Of a stretch of DNA of 64,000 nucleotides, positions 15,737-25,435 are shown piece after piece. Position numbers and translations under genes: made by a program. Origin of the DNA: Clostridiales bacterium (GTDB lineage Bacteria > Bacillota > Clostridia > Lachnospirales > Lachnospiraceae); NCBI GenBank assembly GCA_020859985.1, contig JAJBVD010000039.1, forward strand, positions 62,001 to 126,000, read 5' to 3'. Below the pieces are notes generated by a model, which searched no databases, was not told where the DNA came from, and saw nothing but the letters and a program-made list of their open reading frames with translations. Position 1 is the stretch's first letter. The number at the start of each line of letters is the position of its first letter.

Positions 15737-16540
15737 CTAATCAAGCTCAAATCGTTCTCCAAGCCCCTCGATCAGTTCCTTCGGCATAGCGAGATGGAAT
15801 CCGGCAGGATTCAGCATAAAGCCTTTTGAATCCTTGATCATAAGTTTTGAAAGGTTCTCAAACGGAACCGAAATCGCACGGAATTTGTTATCCTTATTGA
15901 ATTTAGAAAGCTCAGTCGGATCTGTGAAAACCGGCTGAAGAACATCCCCATTTTTATTTTTCAGGATTGGCAGACGATATTTACGCTGCTTCAGCTTCTC
16001 TATATCGCTTTCCTGCCCCTCCAGAAGCTCAATCGGTACAATATAGCGAGCTTTCATCAGATTCACCGAAAGCTCCTCTTCCAATTCCGGAAGCTGAGTC
16101 TTCTGCTCGTTCGGAACCGGTCTGGAAGCCTCCTGCATAAAATACAAGCCCGTCAGCTGCAGTTCCGCATTAAAAATAGGCTGCTGTTCTTTCGGTAGCT
16201 TTGAGTAGTCCGGTCTGCGCACCAGTTCCTCTAATCCGAGTTTTTGCGTGCCCATACCTCCAACGAAAACCAATTCATTTATACCAATTGAAAACAAAGA
16301 AGCAAAAAAACCGAGAAATTTATCATTGGGATATTTGACCCCCTTCAATGCAATTTTCTTCTCGATATATGGTTTCGCAAATTCCTGAAGCTGCTCTTCT
16401 GTATCAAAAAACCAGACCTGATCATTAAATGATTCCGGGTCACATACTACAAATGGCATATTAGTAAACGCACAGTACGCAACAATCAGACTCTCTTTTT
16501 TTTGAATACTTTTTACCAAAAATTTTTTATCAACACTCAT
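15737..16540 (-). CDS. SseB-family protein
   Basis: This 267-residue cytoplasmic protein has the SseB N-terminal domain pattern in its second half (YIVPIELLEG..., LPILKNKNGDVLQPVFTDPTELSKF, FENLSKLM, GFMLNPAGFHLAMP). The N-terminal half (residues 1-130) has no recognised motif apart from a possible related fold. SseB-like proteins in Firmicutes have no defined biochemical role. The gene follows rsfS by 3 bp with AGGAGAG ahead of the ATG, so it is the last gene of the rplU-obg operon, and it ends at the lexA terminator. Family assignment is moderately sure; function is unknown. Confidence 0.75.
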   Translation of the reverse strand: MSVDKKFLVKSIQKKESLIVAYCAFTNMPFVVCDPESFNDQVWFFDTEEQLQEFAKPYIEKKIALKGVKYPNDKFLGFFASLFSIGINELVFVGGMGTQKLGLEELVRRPDYSKLPKEQQPIFNAELQLTGLYFMQEASRPVPNEQKTQLPELEEELSVNLMKARYIVPIELLEGQESDIEKLKQRKYRLPILKNKNGDVLQPVFTDPTELSKFNKDNKFRAISVPFENLSKLMIKDSKGFMLNPAGFHLAMPKELIEGLGERFELD

Positions 16541-16543
16541 CTT

Positions 16544-16918
16544 TTACTCTCCTGTCTTTTCGTTCAGTTCCTCAATCGAAATATCTTTTCCGTCCCTCCA
16601 GATTCGCTCCAGGTCATAAAACAGACGATTCTCCGTATCAAATACATGAACAATTACATCACCGTAATCAAGTAAAACCCAATTAGCCGTACGATAGCCC
16701 TCGATCTGCTTCGGCGGAAACCCTGCCTTGCCAAGAACCTCTTCGACATTGTCTGCCATGGCCTGAACCTGTTTATGATTCGTGCCCGAAGCAATAATAA
16801 AATAATCCGCCAGCACAGACACCTTTTCAATATTGATAATTTTGATATCCTCAGCTTTCTTTTCCAAAAGCGCATCACAGGCAAGCTTCGCCATCTTATT
16901 TGCTGTATGATCAGCCAT
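16544..16918 (-). CDS. rsfS: Ribosomal silencing factor RsfS
   Basis: This 124-residue protein of the RsfS/Iojap family binds uL14 and blocks subunit joining when nutrients are scarce. The diagnostic segments KKAEDIKIINIEKVSVLADYF, IASGTNHKQVQAMADNVEE, EGYRTANWVLLDYGDVIVHVFD and YDLERIWRDGK-type C-terminus are present, and the length is normal. It is immediately downstream of yqeK with a 3-bp gap, which is the usual order in Firmicutes. Confidence 0.96.
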   Translation of the reverse strand: MADHTANKMAKLACDALLEKKAEDIKIINIEKVSVLADYFIIASGTNHKQVQAMADNVEEVLGKAGFPPKQIEGYRTANWVLLDYGDVIVHVFDTENRLFYDLERIWRDGKDISIEELNEKTGE

Positions 16919-16921
16919 GAA

Positions 16922-17515
16922 TCACGAATCCTCCTTTTCTCCAATCAATTCTTCATAATAATTATAAGCCACAATTGTCTGATTATCAAGACAAGCTTTT
17001 TTTTCTTCCAGATAAGACAGGGTATCGCGCAATGTCAAAAATACAGCAAGATCCAGATCAGAAAACGCAGTCTTGCGGATATAATTCAAATTGGGAGCTT
17101 TTGTGCGCCCCGGTTCGATATAATCAGAGAGGAAAATGATCTTTTCCAGCATTGTCATCTGAGGCCTGCCAGTCGTATGCCACTGAATCGCACTTAATAT
17201 TTCCTCATCTTTGATCCCGTACTTGTCTTCAGCTATACATGCCCCAAGCTTGGCATGAAGCAAATGAGGCGCCTTTCGCTCTACATCAGAAACCGGAATC
17301 TTATAATGCTCACAGAGTCTTAGCTTCTGACTATTTGGAATGCATTTGGCACAGTCATGCATGAGTCCCGCTACGGAAGCCCGCTCTATATCCTGTTCAT
17401 AACACATAGCTAAAGAAGCAGCTGTGTACATGACGCCCTGTGTATGGACGAAACGGGCTTCATCAAGATCCTTTTTTAATTTATTCTGCATCTTTAAAAG
17501 ATTGTAGCTGGCCAT
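16922..17515 (-). CDS. yqeK: HD-domain diadenosine tetraphosphatase YqeK
   Basis: This 197-residue HD-superfamily hydrolase splits Ap4A symmetrically to ADP in characterised Firmicutes homologues. Metal ligands are visible: His in FVHTQGV, the HD pair in AGLMHDCAKC, His in LLHAKLGA, His in AIQWHTTGR and Asp in FLSDYIEPGR. The gene lies between nadD and rsfS as in most Firmicutes. A 16-bp hairpin separates it from nadD, so its expression might be tuned at the mRNA level. Confidence 0.93.
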   Translation of the reverse strand: MASYNLLKMQNKLKKDLDEARFVHTQGVMYTAASLAMCYEQDIERASVAGLMHDCAKCIPNSQKLRLCEHYKIPVSDVERKAPHLLHAKLGACIAEDKYGIKDEEILSAIQWHTTGRPQMTMLEKIIFLSDYIEPGRTKAPNLNYIRKTAFSDLDLAVFLTLRDTLSYLEEKKACLDNQTIVAYNYYEELIGEKEDS

Positions 17516-17569
17516 ATGCCATCATTCCTCTCACGCTCCGCAGCCGTCTGCGATGCTCTGTCTTAATTT

Positions 17570-17606
17570 TATAGTAAACGACAAATTATTTTTGTCGTTT
17601 ACTATA
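17570..17606. repeat. 16-bp perfect inverted repeat at the end of nadD
   Basis: TATAGTAAACGACAAA is perfectly inverted across a 5-base loop. The left half in transcript order encodes the last residues of NadD (YSKRQK) and the nadD stop lies in the loop region. In the operon direction the hairpin is followed by AAAATTAAG rather than a T-run, so it is not a classical terminator. It could stabilise the upstream mRNA or be a processing site inside the operon. Confidence 0.65.
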
Positions 17607-18212
17607 AATACCATTCTTTTCGATATAGTCCGCAACCTTGTCCGGTACAAATTCACGAATAGAGTGTCTTTCCCTGCATAAATGTCGTAAAACTGTGGAT
17701 GAAACATCAATAGAAGGCGCATCAAGAAAAAAAACCGAGGCATGATACTCTGTCTGAAGATGAACCATCTTCCGATAAATCATAGTATCATCCGCTCCTT
17801 CCCTTCTGGCAACAAGTAAATGGCAATATTTGCAGATAATCTCCGGGTGATACCAGGTATCAAATGCCATCAGTGAATCTGCACCGATGATAAAGAAAAA
17901 ATCCGTATCCGGTTCCTTTGCATTCAGACTGATCAGAGTGTCTTTGGTATAAGTAAACCCACGACGATGCATTTCCTCCTCATCAAGAATGAAATGCGGA
18001 TAATCAGAGATTGCAAGACGAACCATAGCGAGCCTCTGTATTGAGTTGGCCCCATCGGGACGCTCTTGCTTATGCGGCGGATTGCCGGCTGGCAAAAACA
18101 GTATTTCATCAAGATCATACTGACGTAATGCACAATCTGCCAAAGCAAGATGTCCATTATGAATAGGATCAAACGTGCCGCCCATGATTCCTTTTTTATG
18201 AGTTCCACTCAT
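17586..18212 (-). CDS. nadD: Nicotinate-nucleotide adenylyltransferase
   Basis: This 208-residue enzyme joins ATP and nicotinate mononucleotide to form deamido-NAD in NAD synthesis. The nucleotidyltransferase signature GGTFDPIHNGHLALAD, the GNPPHK segment, the IGADSL loop and the DVSSTVLRHL (SSTxxR) motif are all present. The length is typical. It lies between yhbY and yqeK, the standard Firmicutes order. Confidence 0.96.
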   Translation of the reverse strand: MSGTHKKGIMGGTFDPIHNGHLALADCALRQYDLDEILFLPAGNPPHKQERPDGANSIQRLAMVRLAISDYPHFILDEEEMHRRGFTYTKDTLISLNAKEPDTDFFFIIGADSLMAFDTWYHPEIICKYCHLLVARREGADDTMIYRKMVHLQTEYHASVFFLDAPSIDVSSTVLRHLCRERHSIREFVPDKVADYIEKNGIYSKRQK

Positions 18213-18230
18213 AAGATAATAATCTCCATT

Positions 18231-18521
18231 TTACGGAAGCTCGATTTTCTTCTTTTTGTCCTTGCCTTCGCGATAAAGCACAATCTTCTTGCCAATTACC
18301 TGCACCACCTGTGAATGTGTCCGGTCAGCTATCGTCTGTGCAAGCTCATGCGCATCATCCATACAGCTTTGCAATACACTGATCTTAATAAGCTCCCTCG
18401 CCGCAAGTGCTTCATCTACCGCAGCAGTCAGATCCGGCGTCAAAGAAGCCTTTCCTATCTGAAGAACCGGCTCCATAGTCATCGCAAGACTTTTTAAATA
18501 AGCCCTCTGTTTGCTTGTCAT
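18231..18521 (-). CDS. yhbY: CRM-domain ribosome assembly protein YhbY
   Basis: This 96-residue RNA-binding protein of the CRM domain family associates with pre-50S particles in other bacteria. LTSKQRAYLKSLA-like start (here MTSKQRAYLKSLAMT), the QIGKASLTPDL loop and the conserved ELIKISVLQSC strand are visible. The C-terminus is Lys-rich (GKDKKKKIELP). It is located 3 bp after obg. Confidence 0.94.
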   Translation of the reverse strand: MTSKQRAYLKSLAMTMEPVLQIGKASLTPDLTAAVDEALAARELIKISVLQSCMDDAHELAQTIADRTHSQVVQVIGKKIVLYREGKDKKKKIELP

Positions 18522-18524
18522 TGT

Positions 18525-19838
<1,314 letters not shown>

Positions 19839-19855
19839 CTATCTATAAAGCAAGA

Positions 19856-19890
19856 AAAGGCTTCAAACCAAAATCTGATTTGAAGCCTTT
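19856..19890 (-). terminator. Intra-operon terminator/attenuator after rpmA
   Basis: In the minus direction AAAGGCTTCAAA pairs perfectly with TTTGAAGCCTTT across an 11-base loop, followed by TCTTGCTTT. It lies between rpmA and obgE and probably lets only part of transcription continue into obgE. Confidence 0.8.
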
Positions 19891-19897
19891 CATAAAC

Positions 19898-20185
19898 TTA
19901 TTCGGCTGCAACCGGATGAACGGACACCTGCTTTCTGTCCCTTCCAAGCCGTTCATAACGAACGACACCGTCGGCCATGGCAAACAGCGTATCATCACCG
20001 CCCCGGCCAACATTCGTACCCGGATGAATTTTAGTGCCGCGCTGTCTGTAAAGAATATTTCCAGCTTTTACAAACTGTCCGTCTGCTCTCTTCGCTCCCA
20101 GTCGCTTTGACTCGGAATCTCTGCCGTTCTTAGTAGAACCAACTCCCTTTTTGTGAGCAAAGAACTGAAGATCCATATTTAACAT
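19898..20185 (-). CDS. rpmA: 50S ribosomal protein L27 (pre-protein)
   Basis: This 95-residue bL27 begins [20 protein letters not shown]. The leading residues up to LQFF are the Firmicutes-specific extension removed by the cysteine protease Prp, leaving AHKKG as the mature N-terminus. The remainder ([31 protein letters not shown]) is canonical. The protease gene is immediately upstream. A terminator-like hairpin follows. Confidence 0.98.
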   Translation of the reverse strand: MLNMDLQFFAHKKGVGSTKNGRDSESKRLGAKRADGQFVKAGNILYRQRGTKIHPGTNVGRGGDDTLFAMADGVVRYERLGRDRKQVSVHPVAAE

Positions 20186-20188
20186 TTA

Positions 20189-20515
20189 TCACACCTCCTT
20201 AAAAGTAAGGTTCAAATACTCATTTCCGTATTCTTCCTGAATACTCCGAATACCGAGTACCAGGCTGTCCATCAGCAGCGAAGTCTTCTCCCCGACTTCA
20301 TCCGGAAATATCATTTTCAGATATCCACCGTCCTCAGATAATTCCTGTTCAAAAAAATCATCTGTGAGAGACTCAATGGAATTTGCAGCATTTAAAGCAA
20401 GAGCTGAAACAGCTGCACATACGATATCCTCTCCATAAGGACGATACTCTGCATGTCCTTCAAAGGAAAAGCCTCTGTACTGATTGTCCGATTTCCACAC
20501 AGTAATAATAATCAT
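20189..20515 (-). CDS. prp: Ribosomal-processing cysteine protease Prp
   Basis: This 108-residue protease removes the N-terminal extension of L27. The catalytic pair is visible as His in FEGHAEYRPYGEDIVC and Cys in DIVCAAVSALALNA. The size is typical. It lies between rplU and rpmA, with short gaps, as in other Firmicutes, and its substrate motif LQFF is present in the adjacent L27. Confidence 0.95.
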   Translation of the reverse strand: MIIITVWKSDNQYRGFSFEGHAEYRPYGEDIVCAAVSALALNAANSIESLTDDFFEQELSEDGGYLKMIFPDEVGEKTSLLMDSLVLGIRSIQEEYGNEYLNLTFKEV

Positions 20516-20520
20516 GCTGA

Positions 20521-20826
20521 TCAGCCGTTGATTTTTTCAATCTTAACCTGTGTGTACTGCTGTCTATGGCCGTTCTTTTTGTGGTAGCCGGTCTTTCTCT
20601 TATACTTGTAGACGATGACTTTCTTCGCCTTCGCATTGCGAACAACCGTAGCGGTAACTGTCGCATCTGCGACATCCGCGCCAACCTTCAGGCCGTCATT
20701 GCTTACTGCAAGTACCTGATCAAACGTAACCGTCTCACCAGCTTCAACACCAAGCTTTTCTACGTTAATGATATCGCCCTCGGCTACTTTGTACTGTTTA
20801 CCACCTGTTGCAATCACTGCGTACAT
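20521..20826 (-). CDS. rplU: 50S ribosomal protein L21
   Basis: This 101-residue bL21 begins [18 protein letters not shown] and ends [15 protein letters not shown]. The ATG at 20826 is chosen over a longer upstream frame because CAGGAGGTG lies seven bases before it and the family starts here. It is the first gene of the operon, preceded by a long leader likely to be an L21 autoregulatory RNA. Confidence 0.98.
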   Translation of the reverse strand: MYAVIATGGKQYKVAEGDIINVEKLGVEAGETVTFDQVLAVSNDGLKVGADVADATVTATVVRNAKAKKVIVYKYKRKTGYHKKNGHRQQYTQVKIEKING

Positions 20827-20829
20827 ATG

Positions 20830-20940
20830 GCACACCTCCTGTCTATCATTACTCGCCAGATGTGGTGATCGCCTTGTAAAAATAGAATTTATATGAACAA
20901 TCATTCTATATGAACAAACGATACTTATACCTCTCTGCGC
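20830..20940 (-). ncRNA. Candidate L21 leader RNA
   Basis: About 110 transcribed bases lie between the predicted promoter and rplU. The 3' part (ACAAGGCGATCACC...CTGGCGAGTAATGATAGACAGGAGGTG) resembles the Firmicutes L21 leader, where L21 is thought to bind its own mRNA. An upstream AT-rich stem (TTCATATAGAAT...ATTCTAT) is also possible. This is recognition by eye only. Confidence 0.5.
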
Positions 20941-20953
20941 GGCATACTTTCAA

Positions 20954-20982
20954 ATAATAACACATGACAAAGAATGCGTCAA
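20954..20982 (-). promoter_or_regulatory. Sigma-A promoter of the rplU-rpmA-obgE operon
   Basis: On the minus strand TTGACG (20977-20982) and TATTAT (20954-20959) are spaced by 17 bp, about 130 bases ahead of rplU. Confidence 0.75.
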
Positions 20983-21065
20983 TTATTTTTTCTTATTTTA
21001 ATCAGAATTTTAATCGAAATCATCTGTCAAAATTCCAGCAAAAAACATTTGGGCGACAATAACCG

Positions 21066-21800
21066 CTATTTTACATCCTGTGAGGAAGCTCCTCCGTACG
21101 GTTCTCCGTAATACTTACTTCCATACTTGCCGTATTTCCCATATTTGCCATAATAACCATAATGACTTGATTTGCTGTAATCCACCTTATTCATAACAGC
21201 ACCAAGGATCGGAGTGCCGGTTTTTTCCAGCTGTCTCTTAATATCCTGCTCGAATCGATAGCTGTTCCATCCCTCTTCTATCACAATAACAGAACCGTCA
21301 CATTTGCTGGCAATGATAGCGCTGTCAACAACGCTTCCAAGAGGCGGGGAATCAATCAGTATATAATCATAGCTTTCTCTCAATGCAGCAAGCATATGAT
21401 CAAAGTATGTACCGCTCAAAAGCTCTGAAGGGTTAGGCGGAACAGGACCGGCAAAAGCAACATAGAAGTTCGGTACATTCGTCTGGCAGATAATATCCAC
21501 CAATGACGCCTGTTTCGACAAGAAATGTGTCAGACCCTTTACAGAAGCTGTAACGTCAACTCGGCCCAGCAAAGCCGACTTTCTCAAATCAGCATCCAGC
21601 AATAAAACTTTCTTCCCTATTTCTGAAAGCGAGATTGCCAGATTAAGGATTACATATGTTTTTCCCTCATTCTGAGTACAGGAGGTGAAAACAATCGCTT
21701 TTTTATCGCTGCCGCAGAACTGAAGATTGGTTCGAAGTGATTTACATGCTTCCGCGCTGTAGTAATTCAGTTCCGGCTTTTTAATCTCTATGTACTTCAT
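21066..21800 (-). CDS. CpsD/CapB-family tyrosine-protein kinase (exopolysaccharide regulator)
   Basis: This protein of about 244 residues is a BY-kinase with a deviant Walker A (SCTQNEGKTY), Walker A'/B (VLLLDADLRKS, YDYILIDSPP) and a C-terminal tyrosine cluster (YGYYGKYGKYGKYGSKYYG) for autophosphorylation. Such kinases pair with a Wzz-like membrane activator to control polysaccharide polymerisation and export. The ATG at 21800 is chosen because GAAAGGG lies upstream and family members begin near MKYIEIKKPELNY; the longer frame overlaps the partner. The partner gene ends 4 bp upstream. No glycosyltransferase, flippase or polymerase gene is near, so the pair is an orphan module. Confidence 0.9.
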   Translation of the reverse strand: MKYIEIKKPELNYYSAEACKSLRTNLQFCGSDKKAIVFTSCTQNEGKTYVILNLAISLSEIGKKVLLLDADLRKSALLGRVDVTASVKGLTHFLSKQASLVDIICQTNVPNFYVAFAGPVPPNPSELLSGTYFDHMLAALRESYDYILIDSPPLGSVVDSAIIASKCDGSVIVIEEGWNSYRFEQDIKRQLEKTGTPILGAVMNKVDYSKSSHYGYYGKYGKYGKYGSKYYGEPYGGASSQDVK

Positions 21801-21804
21801 CAGC

Positions 21805-22557
21805 TCAGCCCTTTCTCTTTTTATTTTTCTCACGTGATTTGCGCTTTTTCTTTTCACGAATAAGTGTTTCATCCAGCGGCATCGAGCCTAACACACTGAT
21901 ACCAAGATAACGCTCTACGTCTTCCGAGGTCTTCACTTTATCATCCAGAATAAAGATTACAACCAGGACACCCAATGTTGCCACCAGACCAAGAAGGGCT
22001 GCAATCAAAACATTTTTGGTAAGGCTCGGGCTGGATTTTTCAGTTGGAGTATTCGCCTCATCCACTATATTGACAGACTCCAATTCCATGATCTGCTTAA
22101 TATGAGTGACAGAGGCCTGACAGATCGCATCTGTAATCTCGCGCGCCATGTCCGGATCCGGGTCTGTCACGCTGATCGCGATCACACGGGTATCGGACTG
22201 AGCTGATACCGTCACTACATTCAGCAGCTGATCATAACTCAGATCAAGATCAAGATCATCAATAACTGCCTCGATCACGGTCCGGCTCTGAATCATTTCA
22301 ATATAATCTTCCGTCAGATAAGTACTACTTGTAATATCACTGCTCGTAACACTTTCATTCGACTGACGGTTTAACACATAAATTTTAGCCGTTGAGGTAT
22401 ACTGGGGAGTGATAAACCAATTGGTTATAATAAAAGAAATCACAGCGCATAGCACTGTTACAAGAATCACATAGCCGATTTTACTTAAGATAAAAGAAAA
22501 AATTTCTCCGAGGTCTATTGTGATCTCATCATTGTTCTGTACTTCTGTTGTTTCCAT
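21805..22557 (-). CDS. Wzz/CapA-type chain-length determinant, kinase activator
   Basis: This 250-residue membrane protein has two helices (YVILVTVLCAVISFIITNWF at about 28-47 and NVLIAALLGLVATLGVLVVIFIL at about 178-200) that enclose an extracytoplasmic domain of the Wzz fold (PQYTSTAKIYVLNRQ). A basic cytoplasmic tail (EKKKRKSREKNKKRKG) follows, which in relatives contacts the BY-kinase. It is the first gene of a two-gene operon with a good promoter and a small hairpin (TCTGCC/GGCAGA, 22582-22595) in its leader. It is the activator and co-polymerase partner of the kinase that follows. Confidence 0.9.
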   Translation of the reverse strand: METTEVQNNDEITIDLGEIFSFILSKIGYVILVTVLCAVISFIITNWFITPQYTSTAKIYVLNRQSNESVTSSDITSSTYLTEDYIEMIQSRTVIEAVIDDLDLDLSYDQLLNVVTVSAQSDTRVIAISVTDPDPDMAREITDAICQASVTHIKQIMELESVNIVDEANTPTEKSSPSLTKNVLIAALLGLVATLGVLVVIFILDDKVKTSEDVERYLGISVLGSMPLDETLIREKKKRKSREKNKKRKG

Positions 22558-22607
22558 TTTAACCTCCTGATCATTGTATAATCTGCCTCGGCAGACTTGA
22601 CTAAATG

Positions 22608-22636
22608 ATTATATACTCTCAATGCCATTTTGTAAA
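22608..22636 (-). promoter_or_regulatory. Sigma-A promoter of the Wzz/kinase pair
   Basis: On the minus strand TTTACA (22631-22636) and TATAAT (22608-22613) have a 17-bp spacer, about 50 bases ahead of the chain-length determinant start. Confidence 0.75.
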
Positions 22637-22736
22637 GAATTTTATTTAGTAATATCTGGCAATGAGCGTGATAATCGCTAGTGCGTACAAATGATTAATC
22701 ATGTTTCTTATCCTTGTGTCTTACTGTATTCTGAAC

Positions 22737-22765
22737 TTGAATTTCTTTGCTATGAGAGGTATAAT
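22737..22765 (+). promoter_or_regulatory. Sigma-A promoter of the radical SAM-RNase G operon
   Basis: TTGAAT (22737-22742) and TATAAT (22760-22765) have a 17-bp spacer, about 70 bases ahead of the first gene. Confidence 0.8.
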
Positions 22766-22833
22766 TGCGTCGCTAAAAACGAAAGATTCGAACACCCTTA
22801 AACAGCAAACCATATAACAGACAGGGAGTATCT

Positions 22834-24708
22834 ATGCGAAAACTGGCATTAAGTGACGAAATACTTCTCTCCGTGGAGAAGCCGGCGAGATACATCGGCG
22901 GTGAGATCAACTCGGTGATGAAGGATGACAAAAGTAAATATGATATCGCGATCCGCTTTGCGATGTGTTTTCCGGATGTATATGAGATTGGCATGTCGCA
23001 TCTTGGAATTCAAATCCTCTATGATATGTTTAACAGAAGAGAGGACGTCTGGTGTGAGCGTGTTTATTCGCCCTGGATTGACCTTGATAAAATCATGAGG
23101 GAAAAAAAGATACCGCTGTTCGCTCTGGAATCTCAGGAACCCATCCGTGATTTTGACTTTATTGGCCTGACACTGCAGTATGAAATGTGTTATACAAATG
23201 TACTCCAGATTCTGGATCTTGCACAGATACCGCTGTTTTCCGCCGATCGCAAAGAAGGGGATCCCATTGTGATCGGAGGCGGTCCCTGTGCATACAACCC
23301 GGAGCCTCTCGCACCCTTTTTTGATCTGTTTTACATTGGTGAGGGCGAGACCGTTTACGACGCTCTTTTTGATCTTTACATCCTCTGTAAAAATAAAAAA
23401 GACTCCAGAAAGGAATTTCTGCATCAGGCAGCAAAAATCCCGGGCATCTATGTTCCATCGCTCTATGAGGTTGCCTATCATGAGGATGGAACGATCCTGT
23501 CCTTCCATCCGACAGAGCCGGATATCCCGTGTACGGTCGAGAAACAGGTAGTCATGGACATGTCATCAGCCCCTTACCCGGAGAAACCGATCGTGCCATA
23601 TATTCAGGTAACTCAGGATCGTGTTGTCCTGGAAATTCAGCGCGGGTGCATCCGGGGCTGCCGTTTTTGTCAGGCAGGTATGATTTACCGGCCTTTGCGG
23701 GAGCGCAGTCTGGAATGTCTGAAGGAGCATGCTGCACGAATGTTAAAGGCCACCGGTCAGGAAGAGATTTCCTTAAGCTCCTTAAGCTCCAGCGATTATA
23801 GTGAATTAAAAGGTCTTGTGACTTATCTGATTGATGAGTTTGGCAGCCAAAATGTCAATATTTCTCTTCCCTCCCTGCGCATTGACGCTTTCTCTCTTGA
23901 CGTCATGAGCCGGGTGCAGGATGTAAGAAAAAGCAGTCTGACCTTTGCGCCGGAAGCCGGATCGCAGAGAATGCGCGATGTGATCAATAAAGGACTGACC
24001 GAAGAAATAATTTTGGATGGAGCCAGAGAAGCCTTTCACGGCGGATGGAACAAGGTAAAGCTGTACTTTATGCTTGGACTTCCAATGGAGACCGAGGAAG
24101 ACAGGCAGGACATTGCGCACCTCGCTGACAAGATTGCACGGGAGTATTATGGAATTCCAAAAGAAGAACGGAACGGAAAATGTCAGATTACGGTAAGTAC
24201 TTCCTTTTTTGTTCCTAAGCCTTTTACTCCTTTCCAGTGGGCATCCATGCATCCCATGGAGGACTATCTTGGTTTTGCAAAAACAGTTAATCATGAAGTG
24301 AAAGAAATGCTGAATCATAAAAGCATTCGTTATAACTGGCATCAGGCGGATGTCACGCTTCTGGAAGGCGTATTTGCGCGCGGCGACCGCAGAATAGCGG
24401 ATGTGATTTTGGATGCTTATCAAAACGGTGCTCTTTATGACGCCTGGACAGAGTTCTGGAACTATGACCGATGGCTTGCTGCATTTAAGCATACCGGGAT
24501 TAATATGGATTTTTACACATTAAGAGAACGAAATGAAGATGAAATCTTCCCGTGGGACTTTATTGAGGTCGGTGTGACCAAACGTTTCCTGTTAGATGAA
24601 TGGCATCGTGCAAAAGAGGCGGTCGTGACCCCGAATTGCCGTCAAAAATGCTCCGGCTGCGGTGCGTTCTGTTATAAAGGAGGTGTCTGTGTTGAAAGTA
24701 AGAATTAG
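22834..24708 (+). CDS. B12-binding-domain radical SAM protein (TIGR03960 family)
   Basis: This 624-residue protein has an N-terminal cobalamin-binding-like region (residues about 15-180) and a radical SAM core with IQRGCIRGCRFCQAGMIYRP carrying the CxxxCxxC iron-sulfur ligands (about residue 270). A C-terminal Cys-rich tail (NCRQKCSGCGAFCYKGGVC) could bind another cluster. The family is almost always paired with the DUF2344 gene that follows, and both are often next to RNase G and L21/L27. It is thought to modify RNA or ribosomal components, but the substrate is not proven. ACAGGGAG precedes the ATG. Its last codons overlap the next gene. Confidence 0.93.
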   Translation: MRKLALSDEILLSVEKPARYIGGEINSVMKDDKSKYDIAIRFAMCFPDVYEIGMSHLGIQILYDMFNRREDVWCERVYSPWIDLDKIMREKKIPLFALESQEPIRDFDFIGLTLQYEMCYTNVLQILDLAQIPLFSADRKEGDPIVIGGGPCAYNPEPLAPFFDLFYIGEGETVYDALFDLYILCKNKKDSRKEFLHQAAKIPGIYVPSLYEVAYHEDGTILSFHPTEPDIPCTVEKQVVMDMSSAPYPEKPIVPYIQVTQDRVVLEIQRGCIRGCRFCQAGMIYRPLRERSLECLKEHAARMLKATGQEEISLSSLSSSDYSELKGLVTYLIDEFGSQNVNISLPSLRIDAFSLDVMSRVQDVRKSSLTFAPEAGSQRMRDVINKGLTEEIILDGAREAFHGGWNKVKLYFMLGLPMETEEDRQDIAHLADKIAREYYGIPKEERNGKCQITVSTSFFVPKPFTPFQWASMHPMEDYLGFAKTVNHEVKEMLNHKSIRYNWHQADVTLLEGVFARGDRRIADVILDAYQNGALYDAWTEFWNYDRWLAAFKHTGINMDFYTLRERNEDEIFPWDFIEVGVTKRFLLDEWHRAKEAVVTPNCRQKCSGCGAFCYKGGVCVESKN

Positions 24709-25399
24709 ATTTTCCAAAAAAGGAAGTATGAAATTCATCGGACATCTTGATGTCATGCGCTATTTTCAGAAGTTAATTCGCAGAGCCGATATAGATGTTG
24801 CCTACACGGAGGGCATCCACCCCCATATGATCATGTCATTTGCCTCGCCGCTGGGGATCGGACTGACCAGTGATGCGGAATATATGGACATTGAGCTTCG
24901 CTCTTCGATTTCATCCGCGGAAGCGATCCGCCGTCTCAATCAGACAGGTACGGATGAAATGATGGTCACTGGTTTTGTACAAATTCCGGAGGGAAAGGCG
25001 AATAAGGCAATGACACTTGTAACCGCCGCAGATTATGAGCTTGGTTTTCGTGCCGGACATATTCCGGATTTCAACTGGGAGGATGGTCTTTCAGACTTTT
25101 TTCAACAGACGGACCTTCTGGTCATGAAAAAAACGAAACATTCCGAAAAAGAAGTAAACATCCGCCCCCTGATCTATGACTGGTCTGCTTCTTCTGGCGC
25201 TTTATACCTGAAGCTTGCGGCCGGCAGTACAGAAAATCTAAAACCCGGACTGATTATGGACACCTATCTGAGGCAGAGAAACATGGAACCAGAGCCTTTT
25301 TCCTATGCAATCAACCGCCGTGAGATTTATGCGGATATCGGGGAAAACGGGCAGAGAAATCTAATCTCTCTCTATGATCTCGGCACAGAAATCGTTTAA
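24692..25399 (+). CDS. TIGR03936/DUF2344 partner of the radical SAM protein
   Basis: This protein of about 235 residues is recognised by KVRIRFSKKGSMKFIGHLDVMRYFQKLIRRA at its N-terminus and HPHMIMSFASPLGIGLTSDAEYMDIEL. The start is probably the TTG at 24692 (GTG at 24689 possible), because AAAGGAGGTG lies just upstream within the end of the preceding gene; the overlap suggests translational coupling. The family sits next to TIGR03960 radical SAM proteins in Clostridia and in some species is fused to them, so it presumably supplies substrate binding. The biochemical role is unproven. Confidence 0.92.
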   Translation: MKVRIRFSKKGSMKFIGHLDVMRYFQKLIRRADIDVAYTEGIHPHMIMSFASPLGIGLTSDAEYMDIELRSSISSAEAIRRLNQTGTDEMMVTGFVQIPEGKANKAMTLVTAADYELGFRAGHIPDFNWEDGLSDFFQQTDLLVMKKTKHSEKEVNIRPLIYDWSASSGALYLKLAAGSTENLKPGLIMDTYLRQRNMEPEPFSYAINRREIYADIGENGQRNLISLYDLGTEIV

Positions 25400-25435
25400 T
25401 ATGAAACAGAAATTAAAAGTTTCGGGAGAATGAAT

